In this document: piece by piece, positions 1 through 7,469 of the stretch | Layout: the number at the start of each line of letters is the position of its first letter | Numbering within the stretch: position 1 is the first letter of the stretch | Assembly (NCBI GenBank): GCA_013153135.1 | Contig: JAADFA010000091.1 | Span: forward strand, 1-12,802 | DNA from: Chloroflexota bacterium | GTDB lineage: Bacteria; Chloroflexota; Anaerolineae; Anaerolineales; DRMV01 | Length of the DNA stretch: 12,802 nucleotides | Reading direction: 5' to 3' | Made by a program: the position numbers and the translations under genes | Notes under the pieces: model-generated | Databases searched by the model: none | What the model saw: the letters and a program-made list of their open reading frames with translations, nothing else | Told to the model about the DNA's origin: nothing

Positions 1-194
1 GGTCAGGATACGGTGTGGAGCTCGCACTTTCCCTCTACGCGCGTCGTGATGGCTGGCCCGTCGCTTCGGTGCTGTGGCCAGGGGTGCAGCATCCGCGCAA
101 GACGCAAAAGTACGGCCTTGTGCGCGGGACCAGTCGCTATTTGCGTAGCCTGTATGAGATTCTACGCGCAGTCTGGGTTTTTTCTAAAGTATAA
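1..194 (+). CDS. Probable family 2 glycosyltransferase, C-terminal end only (partial)
   Basis: The reading frame beginning at base 3 is open from the window edge to a TAA at 192-194 and gives 63 residues with no start inside the window. The peptide begins SGYGVELALSLYARRDGWPV, followed by a WPGVQH segment. This resembles the C-terminal part of GT2-type (DPM1/GtrB-like) glycosyltransferases, where a G-[WY]-G-x-E-x-x-L segment and a W-x-G-V-x-H segment precede a basic, amphipathic tail. The tail here (RYLRSLYEILRAVWVF) fits that pattern. If right, the enzyme moves a sugar from a nucleotide- or lipid-linked donor at the inner face of the membrane. The gene lies upstream of the importer with 157 bp between them and is probably a separate unit. 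The family call rests on motif memory from a short tail, so it is moderate only. The catalytic domain lies outside the window. Confidence 0.5.
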   Translation, partial: SGYGVELALSLYARRDGWPVASVLWPGVQHPRKTQKYGLVRGTSRYLRSLYEILRAVWVFSKV

Positions 195-213
195 GTGTTT
201 GGCAAAAGTATTC

Positions 214-222
214 TGCTATAAC
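214..222 (+). promoter_or_regulatory. Possible extended -10 promoter for the phnD-like gene
   Basis: The nine bases TGCTATAAC fit an extended -10 (TGn followed by TATAAC, five of six matches to TATAAT). They lie in the AT-richest stretch of the 157-bp gap between the glycosyltransferase stop and the binding-protein gene. No good -35 lies 16-18 bp upstream. A TTGGCA at 199-204 would instead pair with TTTATA at 223-228 across an 18-bp spacer. Either choice leaves a leader of about 120 nt. Placement is tentative. Confidence 0.33.
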
Positions 223-286
223 TTTATATCCTTACCTTCTGCCCCGCGATCTGAAAGACACCTTGCCAGGCCTCGGGATTTCCGGT

Positions 287-329
287 AAGATCGCCTGCGG
301 GAGGACGGGTGAGCCGTCCGCTCGATCTT
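287..329 (+). promoter_or_regulatory. Leader stem-loop just upstream of the phnD-like ribosome binding site
   Basis: AAGATCG at 287-293 is perfectly complementary to CGATCTT at 323-329. Inside it, GGACGG at 303-308 pairs with CCGTCC at 314-319 around the loop GTGAG. The whole forms a long imperfect hairpin ending about ten bases before the Shine-Dalgarno sequence at 338-346. It matches no riboswitch class I can recognise, and no T-run follows, so it is not an intrinsic terminator. It may stabilise the 5' end of the mRNA or affect translation of the binding protein. Confidence 0.4.
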
Positions 330-351
330 GTGCCTCGGAAGGAGGAGAACG

Positions 352-1371
352 ATGAAACGTTGGTTGTTGCTGTTGGCCGTGGTTGGGGTTTTGGCCCTGG
401 CCTTGGCTGGGTGCGGTGGCGGTGAGCAAGCCACGCAAGCCCCTGCGGAACAGCCGAAGGCGGAGGTGACAGAGAAGGCTACCGAAGCGCCGAAAGAGGA
501 GCCGACGGAGGCCCCGACTGAGGCGCCCACCGAAGCCGCAGCCGAAGAGCCCGCTTTGGGCACCGCGGAGAATCCTGTCATTTGGGTCCTAACGCCGTCC
601 CAGGATACGCAAAAGGTCTTGGCCGGCGCGGAGCCCATTGCACAATATGTGGAAGAGAAGACAGGCATTGTGATTAAGCCTGTCGTGCCCACGGACTACA
701 CCGCTCAGCAAGAGGCCCTTTGTTCGGGCGAAGCCCATATGGCCGCGTTGAACACCTTCGGTTACGTGCGGGCCCATGAGCGTGGCTGCGCGGATGTGGC
801 CCTGGTCTCGGTGCGTTATGGTGCCACGTCTTACAAAGGCCAAATCATCGCTGGCGCGGATACGGGCATTGAAAAGGTCGAAGACCTCCGTGGCAAAACC
901 TTCTGCCGCCCGGACCCTGAGTCTACCTCTGGTTGGGTTATCCCGAAACTGACCATGTTGGCCGCGGGCATTGACCCTGAGAAGGACCTCAAGGAAATTG
1001 TGGACACCGGCGGCCACGACACCACGGTCATCGGCGTCTACAATGGCGATTGCGACGCGGGCGCGACGTTCCAGGACGCGCGCGTGTTGGTCGAAGACCA
1101 ATACCCTGATGTCAAAGAAAAGGTCGTGGTCATCGCGACTTCCGCGCCTATCCCCAACGACAACATTTCCTTCCGTCCCGACTTCCCCGAGGACCTGAAG
1201 CAGCAGATCGTGGACGCACTGCTCAGCCTCAATGAGACCGAGGAAGGCAAGGAAATGCTCAAGGGCTTGTTCTCTTGGCAAGGTCTCGAGCCCGCGGATG
1301 ACTCCTTCTACGACGGATTCCGCCAACAACTTGAAGCCGCAGGCATCAGCATTGAGGACTTGGGCAAATAA
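352..1371 (+). CDS. phnD: PhnD-like substrate-binding lipoprotein of an ABC importer
   Basis: A 339-residue lipoprotein that would capture a phosphonate, phosphite or similar oxyanion outside the membrane and deliver it to the permease encoded downstream. Residues 1-21 form a lipoprotein signal: positive MKR, a hydrophobic stretch, then the lipobox LAGC with Cys21 as the lipidated residue. Residues 22-67 are a low-complexity tether with TEAP-type repeats. The binding domain starts near residue 70 (NPVIWVLTPSQD) and has PhnD/SsuA/PtxB-family hallmarks: an early QYVEEKTGI segment, a GEAHMAALN segment, a YKGQIIAG strand and a SGWVIPKL segment. The start is the ATG at 352 because AAGGAGGAG lies just upstream; an in-frame ATG at 328 has no such site. 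A strong terminator follows, then the ATPase and permease genes on the same strand. The substrate cannot be told from sequence alone, so the symbol names the family, not a proven phosphonate role. Confidence 0.85.
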   Translation: MKRWLLLLAVVGVLALALAGCGGGEQATQAPAEQPKAEVTEKATEAPKEEPTEAPTEAPTEAAAEEPALGTAENPVIWVLTPSQDTQKVLAGAEPIAQYVEEKTGIVIKPVVPTDYTAQQEALCSGEAHMAALNTFGYVRAHERGCADVALVSVRYGATSYKGQIIAGADTGIEKVEDLRGKTFCRPDPESTSGWVIPKLTMLAAGIDPEKDLKEIVDTGGHDTTVIGVYNGDCDAGATFQDARVLVEDQYPDVKEKVVVIATSAPIPNDNISFRPDFPEDLKQQIVDALLSLNETEEGKEMLKGLFSWQGLEPADDSFYDGFRQQLEAAGISIEDLGK

Positions 1372-1380
1372 GCCGACCTA

Positions 1381-1419
1381 GGGGGAAGGGCCTCAAGCGC
1401 CCTTCCCCCGTTTCTTTTT
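1381..1419 (+). terminator. Intrinsic terminator between the phnD-like and phnC-like genes
   Basis: GGGGGAAGGGC at 1381-1391 and GCCCTTCCCCC at 1399-1409 form a perfect 11-bp GC-rich stem with a seven-base loop. Nine bases rich in T (TTTCTTTTT) follow at 1411-1419. It starts ten bases after the binding-protein stop. Being inside the transporter cluster, it could act as a partial terminator that makes binding protein more abundant than ATPase and permease. Alternatively, it could end the first unit fully, in which case the next gene needs its own promoter. Confidence 0.85.
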
Positions 1420-1475
1420 GGACCTGGCCGCACGATGAGGGGCCGGGATCTCGTGGATTTGGGGTGGTGTGCCCT

Positions 1476-2240
1476 ATGCTACGGGTAGAAAACTTGACCA
1501 AGGTTTACGAAAACGGTACCGTTGCTTTACGCAACGTAAGCTTTACGGTTGAGGATGGCGAGTTCTTGGTTATTATCGGCCTGAGCGGCTCAGGCAAGTC
1601 AACCCTGTTGCGCTTGATCAACCGTTTGATCGAACCCACCGAAGGCCGCATCTTCTGGAACGATATCGACATTACCGCGCTCAACGAAACGGAGTTGCGC
1701 CGCGTGCGGCGGGAGATAGGTTTTGTCTTTCAAGAGTTCAATCTTGTTGAACGTTTGCCCGTCCTCACCAACGTGATGATGGGCCGTTTGGGCTACTTAA
1801 ATCCCTGGTGGAGCTTATTCTATTACTTCCCCACCTCGGTGCAGCAACAAGCTTTGGCCGCGCTGGAGAAAGTCGGCTTACGGGATAAGGCCTATAACCG
1901 CGCTTCGGACCTTAGCGGTGGGCAAAAGCAGCGTGTGGGCATTGCGCGCGCGTTGATGCAAGACCCTAAGCTCTTGCTCGCGGATGAACCCGTAGCCAGC
2001 TTGGACCCCGTCCTCGCTCACTCTATCATGGGCTATTTGGAGCAACTAAACCAAGAACGCGGGATTACTATCCTGTGCAGTTTGCATTACCTCGACCTAG
2101 TCCAACGTTACGCGACCAAAGTGATCGGCTTACGCGAGGGCCGGTTAGTTTACGAGGGCACGGGCGAGGACATTCGCCATATGACGGATGAAGAATTCAA
2201 GCAAATTTATGGTGAAGAAGCGCGACGTTTAGGCGCTTGA
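1476..2240 (+). CDS. phnC: PhnC-like ABC transporter ATP-binding protein
   Basis: A 254-residue cytoplasmic ATPase that would power the importer by ATP-driven dimer closure on the permease. The motifs are complete: Walker A GLSGSGKST at residues 35-43, Q-loop Gln86 in FVFQEFNL, signature LSGGQ at 146-150, Walker B LLLADEP with Glu171 as the catalytic base, D-loop SLDP, and H-loop His204 in CSLHYLD. The segment GRLGYLNPWWSLFYYFP after the Q-loop is typical of PhnC. The length is normal for the family. I chose the ATG at 1476, preceded by GGGGTGG eight bases upstream. An in-frame GTG at 1464 would add four residues and lacks a comparable site. The permease gene follows 22 bp downstream, so the two are almost certainly cotranscribed. 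Confidence 0.9.
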   Translation: MLRVENLTKVYENGTVALRNVSFTVEDGEFLVIIGLSGSGKSTLLRLINRLIEPTEGRIFWNDIDITALNETELRRVRREIGFVFQEFNLVERLPVLTNVMMGRLGYLNPWWSLFYYFPTSVQQQALAALEKVGLRDKAYNRASDLSGGQKQRVGIARALMQDPKLLLADEPVASLDPVLAHSIMGYLEQLNQERGITILCSLHYLDLVQRYATKVIGLREGRLVYEGTGEDIRHMTDEEFKQIYGEEARRLGA

Positions 2241-2262
2241 TCCCCCTCCGTGAGGTGTTTGC

Positions 2263-4401
2263 ATGGCAGATGGGCGATCGCACGCGCGACAGAAGCTCGC
2301 GTATCTTTCTTGGCTTGTTCCGGGTTTGGGGCACGTGCTCGCGGGAGCGTGGACGCGCGGGTTGGGCATTGCCCTCGCGATGGCCACCATGTACGGCCTT
2401 GCAGTGTTTACCGCGGCCCAACGCGCACGTTTTCCGGAGCAGGTCTATGGCATTAGCGCGCAGGTATTGCGCCAGCTCACAGTGCTCAGTGCAGGTACGT
2501 TGCTGATCTTGTGGGTGCTTTATCGCGCCTGGGCTCGCCGTTGGGAGCATGACGAGCTCGCGCGTCGAGCGGGACGGCTAGGTTTCCTTGCCGTAGCGAT
2601 TGCGGTGCTCACGCTAGCTGGGCCGCGAATGCTGCTCATGACTCTGCCGCCTGAGGCGGAGCGTCAGCTCTATGGCTCCGTCTTGGTCGCAATGGCTGGC
2701 GTGCTGGCTGGGATGTGGCTATGGAATGGCTTGGACGCGACCCGTTTGGCCCGGACGGGCGTGCGCGCGGGGTCTTGGGATGGTTTCATCGCGTTGGTTT
2801 TGGTTGGCACGTTGATTTTAGGGACCCGCATTGTGGGCATTGACTTGCCCAAGGCCATCCGTGAATATCGAGAAGCCGGGCGTATTTTGGCCGATATTGT
2901 ATGGCCTTGGCGCGCGGCTTTTGACTACCGAGAAACCGAACTCCGCGCGACGGCCAAAGTGCAGGCCCCTTGCCCGCCCGGAGAGAGTGGTCCACCGCCT
3001 AACGAACCCAAGGAAGGCGAGCCCTGGGTGGTGGTTACCCCCACGTGTGGCGAGCTCAGCGTGCGGGATACCAAGGGCAAGCTAACCTATGGCACGTTGT
3101 TGCACATTCGTGGCGGCGGCTTTGTGCCGGGCAAGAAGGTCAAAATCAAGTGGGAAAATCCCATTGGCAATGAATTCACCCCTCGCGGGGTCGGGCCTAC
3201 GGAGATCGAAGTCGGACCAGACGGCACGTTTACGACCGAACTGTACATTCCCGATGTGGTGATCCCCGAGTTCGCACAAGGGCCACAGATTCATAAGCTG
3301 CACGTTGTGCAACCGGGCGCGCTCCAATTTACGGGCAAGCTCAGTCGTGAAATGAAGTTGGCCTTACAAGCGATGCTCGAAAGCATCATGATTGGCTTTA
3401 TGGCTACCTTTGCGGGAATGCTGTTGGCCTTCCCCTTATCCTTCTTGGCTGCCCGCAACCTTATGACCAGCTTGCGCACGACCGCGCAGGGGTTGGTCGG
3501 TGGCGTTTTTGGCTTCGCGGGCGGTGCGTGGCTGGGCTACCGCATTGCGCAAGCCCTGAGCCAAGCCGTGGGCGGGTTGGAGCGCGCTCCCGTGACCGTG
3601 GCCCTCATCCACTTGGTGTTCGTTCTGGGCTCGGCTGTGCTCGGTTTTCGCTGGCTGAGCCGGCAGCTTGACCGCTGGAGCGAACGTTGGCCCGCGTGGT
3701 TGGTGGATGGCGTGCGTTATGCTGGCTTCGCGGCCATGGGCGCAGCCATTGGTTGGGTTTTGGGCCTCGGCTATGCACACGGTATTTTGGCTATCGCGTG
3801 GGACCCAGAGGACGTGCAGCGCGCTGCGCCAGGTATTGCGCGCGTGGGGGCGGCGTTGGGCGCTTTGGCCTTTGGGGTGTTGGCCTATCGTTGGGGCCGT
3901 CATCGCCCCGTGCCTATCGGCAAGCTCATTTATGCCAGCACGCGCCTTGTCCTGAACGTCATCCGCTCCATTGAACCGCTTATTTGGGGCTTGGTTGGCG
4001 TCGTTTGGGTCGGCTTAGGCCCCTTCGCGGGCTTCATCGCGTTGACCATTCACACTGTTGCGGCCTTGGGCAAGCTTTATTCTGAGGCCATTGAGAGCAT
4101 TCATCCCGGGCCTATCGAGGCCGTCCAATCCACAGGTGCCACGCGCCTGCAAACCATCATGTTTGCGGTGGTGCCGCAGGTACTGCCTCAGTTCACCGCG
4201 TTTAGCCTGTACCGGTGGGATATCAACGTGCGCATGTCCACCATCATTGGCTTGGTTGGTGGCGGTGGTATTGGCTTCCTGCTCATCCAGTGGATCCGGC
4301 AGGTGCAATACGAACACGCGGGTTTAGCTGTATGGCTTATTGCCATCACAGTGTCCGTTCTTGATTTTGTGAGCGCGAGCATTCGCAAGCGTTTGGTTTA
4401 A
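2263..4401 (+). CDS. phnE: Oversized PhnE-like ABC permease with extra membrane and soluble domains
   Basis: The membrane channel of the importer, 712 residues against roughly 260-300 for ordinary PhnE. Residues 12-192 hold about six hydrophobic segments, starting with a PGLGHVLAG motif like that of TM2-type small membrane domains. Residues 196-365 are polar, with a Pro-rich stretch containing Cys237 and Cys262, then a beta-rich part (HIRGGGFVPGKKVKIKW, DGTFTTELYIP, HKLHVVQ) resembling an IPT/TIG immunoglobulin-like fold. The PhnE core begins near 366 (LESIMIGFMATF, PLSFLAARN). It resumes at 560 (RLVLNVIRSIEPLIWG) and contains the coupling loop EAIESIHPGPIEAVQSTGAT that docks on the ATPase. 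Between residues 400 and 555 lies an insertion with about four more hydrophobic segments, where normal PhnE has only a short link. A GAGGTG site lies five bases before this ATG. Core identity is secure; the roles of the added parts are unknown. Confidence 0.85.
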   Translation: MADGRSHARQKLAYLSWLVPGLGHVLAGAWTRGLGIALAMATMYGLAVFTAAQRARFPEQVYGISAQVLRQLTVLSAGTLLILWVLYRAWARRWEHDELARRAGRLGFLAVAIAVLTLAGPRMLLMTLPPEAERQLYGSVLVAMAGVLAGMWLWNGLDATRLARTGVRAGSWDGFIALVLVGTLILGTRIVGIDLPKAIREYREAGRILADIVWPWRAAFDYRETELRATAKVQAPCPPGESGPPPNEPKEGEPWVVVTPTCGELSVRDTKGKLTYGTLLHIRGGGFVPGKKVKIKWENPIGNEFTPRGVGPTEIEVGPDGTFTTELYIPDVVIPEFAQGPQIHKLHVVQPGALQFTGKLSREMKLALQAMLESIMIGFMATFAGMLLAFPLSFLAARNLMTSLRTTAQGLVGGVFGFAGGAWLGYRIAQALSQAVGGLERAPVTVALIHLVFVLGSAVLGFRWLSRQLDRWSERWPAWLVDGVRYAGFAAMGAAIGWVLGLGYAHGILAIAWDPEDVQRAAPGIARVGAALGALAFGVLAYRWGRHRPVPIGKLIYASTRLVLNVIRSIEPLIWGLVGVVWVGLGPFAGFIALTIHTVAALGKLYSEAIESIHPGPIEAVQSTGATRLQTIMFAVVPQVLPQFTAFSLYRWDINVRMSTIIGLVGGGGIGFLLIQWIRQVQYEHAGLAVWLIAITVSVLDFVSASIRKRLV

Positions 4402-4408
4402 GCCCTTG

Positions 4409-4439
4409 GCGGGGTGGTCGGTCCCAGCGACCACCCCGC
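4409..4439. terminator. Shared stem-loop between convergent genes
   Basis: GCGGGGTGGTCG at 4409-4420 and CGACCACCCCGC at 4428-4439 form a perfect 12-bp stem with a seven-base loop. It fills most of the 53-bp gap between the permease stop (4401) and the end of the opposing flavoprotein gene (4455), where a two-way terminator is expected. Neither side has a good T-run, so it may act mainly as an RNA 3'-end barrier or need a factor. Confidence 0.7.
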
Positions 4440-4454
4440 TCTATCCTGCCTGGT

Positions 4455-7376
4455 TCACAGCAAGCCCATCTGTTGCGCAACCCAAGCGATGGGGTGAAGC
4501 GCGCCTCGTTGGAGCGCGTCGTGGATTTGGTGCCGACATGAGAAGCCTGGGGCGATTAGTGTCGCACTCTGGGGAAGGGCGCGCACCTGAGGGAAGAGGT
4601 TGTGCTCACCCACTTGGAGCGAGAGCGTGTAATGTTCGGCTTCGTAGCCGAACGCGCCGGCCATGCCACAGCACCCTCGCGAGATTTCCTCGACGTGGTA
4701 CCCCAGCTGCTCGAGCCAGGCTCGGGTCGCGGCCACGCCCACGGGCAGGCCGTCCTCGGCAGGGGGCCGCGCGCGCTGGTAACAATGGCCGTGCAAGTAT
4801 ACCGTTTGCGGTTCAGCCGTGCGCCAGGGCTGCTCGCGCACGCGCCAATGGCGGATGAGCCATTCTTCGACCAACCACGTACGTCGCGCGATCGAGCGCG
4901 CGGCCTCGGTGGGCACCAGCTCGGGTAAATGGTCCCGTACGTGGTAGACCGCGGCCGGTTCGACGCCTACGATGGGGAGCTGGCCCGTGGGGTCCGCGCG
5001 CTGAATCGCCGCGAGCAGGCGTTGCGCTTCCCGTTGGGCCGCATCAAGAAAGCCTTTGGCCAGGAGCGCGCGGCCGTTCTCCACGCGCGGGATGACGCGC
5101 ACCCGCTCACCCCAGGCTTCGAGCAACGTCACCGCCGCGGCTTCGGTCAATGGCTCGAAGGTATCCGTAAAGCCATCCCGCAAGAAGAGCACTGTGGGCT
5201 GCTCGACCGCGCGCACCGTCAGCCCGCGCCGCGCGATGCGCGGCCATCCTCGCTCGGGTGCGAGGCCCAAGGCCCGAGCCAGCACCCGGCGGAAGGCCGG
5301 CCAGGCCATCACGCGGTTGAGCACCGGGCTGAGCCAGCGCACGTACGGGATCAGCAGGCCCAGATAGCCGAAGAGGTAATCGCGCCACGGTCGGCGTCGA
5401 TTTTGATAGTAATGGTGCAAAAAGGCCCATTTGAGCTTGGCCATATCCACGCCCGAGGGGCACTCGGCGCGACACCCCTGGCAGGCCAGGCAGAGGTCCA
5501 GCGCTGCGAAAACGGCCTCTTCGGCCTCGGGAAGGGGGATGTGCCCGGCCAGGAGCGCGCGCAACAAATTCGCGCGGCCGCGCGTACTGAGGCCTTCCCG
5601 TCGCCCCACCTGGTACGAGGGGCACATCGCCCCCGTGGACTTGCGGCACACGCCCACGCCCGTGCAACGTTCCACTGTGGGCGCGAGCCCCTGGGGAAAC
5701 AACGCGTTCGTCCAATCGTGGGGCGTGCGGTATGTAGGCCCAAAGCGCCAATGCTGGTCCATGGGCAGGGGGCGTACAATTTTCCCCGGGTTGAGCAAGC
5801 CTTGTGGGTCGGCTGCGTCTTTGAGCTCCTCAAAGAGCGCGTAAATCTCCGGTCCGAACGCATCCCGTAGCCATTGGGACCGGGCCAGCCCATCGCCGTG
5901 TTCGCCACTGGGCACCCCGCGGTACTTGCGGACCAGGGCCATGGCCTCGCGCGCGATGCTGCGCACGGTTTCTCGCGCGTCGGGTGCCTTGAGATTGAGC
6001 CAGGGGCGGATGTGCAAACACCCGGCCGACGCATGCGCGTAGTACACCGCTTCGACCTGATGCGCGTCGAACACAGCCTGCAGCTCGGTGACGAATGCGG
6101 CCAGGTGCTCCACGGGTACGGCCATATCTTCCAGGAACGCGATGGGTTTGAGGTCGCCCGGCCGAGACATAAGCAGGCCCAGGCCCACTTTGCGCACGGC
6201 CCAGATTTGCTCCTGGTGTTCGGGGTGCAGGGCCGGGTAACCGCCCACCTGTTTAACCTGCCGCGCGATGTGCGCGGGGTCATCCCCCGCGAATTCCACC
6301 AGCAGCACCGCAGCGGGGATGCCGCCTTCGAGCATGGGCCCGAGCGCGTCCTTCACCATGCGCGCGTACAGGGGAATGGCGAGGGCTCGGCGGAAAATCT
6401 CCCCAGGCAACAGCTCCACCGCGACGGGTCCTAGCTCTAGCAGCCGCGGTACATCCGCGCACGCGCTGGGGATATCCGGATACGCGAGCAGCGCCAGCCC
6501 CTTGTGTTGGGGGATGGGCACCACGTTCAGGGTAACCTGATGCACCACGGCCAGCGTACCTTCCGACCCTGCGAGCAGCACTTGAAGAGGTAACGTATTG
6601 GGGTCAACGGGGGGATAGGGCTGGTCCGCGGGCCATGCCGCTGGCCGCGCGGGGGCCCAGGGGAGCAAATGCGCGAGGCTATATCCCGACGCGCGGCGCC
6701 ATGTGCGCGGCCACCGTTCACGGATAAGATCCGCGTATTCAGTGCGCACTTTAAGCGCGAAGCGGGCGACCGCGTCCAAGCGGGCGTTACCCAAGCGTGG
6801 CAGGTGGCCGTTGGTCAGGGGGATGGGTTCCCAGGTTGCCTGGCTGCCATCGGCCATGATAGTGGCCGCGCGCAGCACGTGGTCCACGGTCATGCCATAA
6901 GCGATGGAGTGGGCACCCGTCGCGTTGTTCCCGACCACGCCGCCGACGGTCGCTTGTGCGGCCGAAGCCGGATCCGGGCCGAATTGCAACCCGTGCCGCG
7001 CGAGCACGCGGTTGAGGTCTGCCAAGGGCAGGCCCACGTCCACTGTCACCTGGCGTTGGTCCACGTCCAGCTGATGAATTGTTCGGAAATGCACACTGAA
7101 GTCCAGCACCAGGGCCTCGCCTACGGCCTGCCCGGCCAGGCTGGTGCCCCCGCCCCGGGGCAGCACAGGCACCCCTTCTTCCGCGGCCAAGCTGACCACG
7201 ATTTGCACATCTTCCACCGTGCGAGGTATGGCCACACCCAGGGGCTGAATTTGGTACATGGACGCGTCGGTACTGTAGAGATAACGAGTTGCGGCGTCGT
7301 GCGCGAACTCACCCTGGAACCCCTGCTTGCGCAGGCGTTGGGCAAACGCGTCGAGATGACGGGTTGAGGTGCTCAT
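4455..7376 (-). CDS. D-lactate/glycolate dehydrogenase-like FAD oxidoreductase fused to Fe-S and CCG domains
   Basis: A 973-residue protein that probably oxidises a 2-hydroxy acid such as D-lactate and passes electrons through Fe-S centres to a quinone or other acceptor. Residue numbers here count from the first ATG (7382). The FAD_binding_4 (PCMH) domain spans about 40-195, with PRGGGTSLAGQ at 75-85, FGPDPAS at 134-140 and GNNATGAHS at 151-159. The FAD-oxidase C domain runs to about 540, with HIRPWLN at 457 and GEHGDG at 493-498. A Fe-S module follows: C573/C579/C587 and C631/C634/C637/C641, the last as CLACQGCRAECP. The C-terminal half has CCG-type motifs (HGHCYQ at 864 and GCCGMAGAFG at 903). 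GAGG seven bases before the ATG at 7376 favours that start over the one at 7382. It is a single gene facing the permease. The exact substrate is not provable; glycolate or another 2-hydroxy acid is possible. Confidence 0.88.
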   Translation of the reverse strand: MSTSTRHLDAFAQRLRKQGFQGEFAHDAATRYLYSTDASMYQIQPLGVAIPRTVEDVQIVVSLAAEEGVPVLPRGGGTSLAGQAVGEALVLDFSVHFRTIHQLDVDQRQVTVDVGLPLADLNRVLARHGLQFGPDPASAAQATVGGVVGNNATGAHSIAYGMTVDHVLRAATIMADGSQATWEPIPLTNGHLPRLGNARLDAVARFALKVRTEYADLIRERWPRTWRRASGYSLAHLLPWAPARPAAWPADQPYPPVDPNTLPLQVLLAGSEGTLAVVHQVTLNVVPIPQHKGLALLAYPDIPSACADVPRLLELGPVAVELLPGEIFRRALAIPLYARMVKDALGPMLEGGIPAAVLLVEFAGDDPAHIARQVKQVGGYPALHPEHQEQIWAVRKVGLGLLMSRPGDLKPIAFLEDMAVPVEHLAAFVTELQAVFDAHQVEAVYYAHASAGCLHIRPWLNLKAPDARETVRSIAREAMALVRKYRGVPSGEHGDGLARSQWLRDAFGPEIYALFEELKDAADPQGLLNPGKIVRPLPMDQHWRFGPTYRTPHDWTNALFPQGLAPTVERCTGVGVCRKSTGAMCPSYQVGRREGLSTRGRANLLRALLAGHIPLPEAEEAVFAALDLCLACQGCRAECPSGVDMAKLKWAFLHHYYQNRRRPWRDYLFGYLGLLIPYVRWLSPVLNRVMAWPAFRRVLARALGLAPERGWPRIARRGLTVRAVEQPTVLFLRDGFTDTFEPLTEAAAVTLLEAWGERVRVIPRVENGRALLAKGFLDAAQREAQRLLAAIQRADPTGQLPIVGVEPAAVYHVRDHLPELVPTEAARSIARRTWLVEEWLIRHWRVREQPWRTAEPQTVYLHGHCYQRARPPAEDGLPVGVAATRAWLEQLGYHVEEISRGCCGMAGAFGYEAEHYTLSLQVGEHNLFPQVRALPQSATLIAPGFSCRHQIHDALQRGALHPIAWVAQQMGLL

Positions 7377-7469
7377 AACCATGCCTCAGTTGTAGGGGAT
7401 CTGTGCGAGGGCCGAGGCGTCGCGGCATCAGTAAGGACTAGCAACAGGGAACCGCGACGGATTGCCCGT

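Noticed and set aside
287..329. Known riboswitch or intrinsic terminator in the phnD leader
   Set aside because: No conserved riboswitch core is recognisable and no T-run follows the hairpin, so it is kept only as an unclassified leader structure.
589..1329. Minus-strand open frame of 246 codons
   Set aside because: It lies wholly antisense to the binding-protein gene, has no ribosome site and no recognisable motif. High GC at third positions removes stops on the other strand.
4929..5870. Plus-strand open frame of 313 codons inside the flavoprotein gene
   Set aside because: The opposite strand carries clear Fe-S and FAD motifs throughout. This frame reads as Arg/His/Gly-rich low-complexity protein.
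5351..6283. Minus-strand open frame of 310 codons
   Set aside because: It overlaps the flavoprotein gene in another frame of the same strand, and its composition (Arg, Ser, Trp, Pro) is that of a shifted reading.
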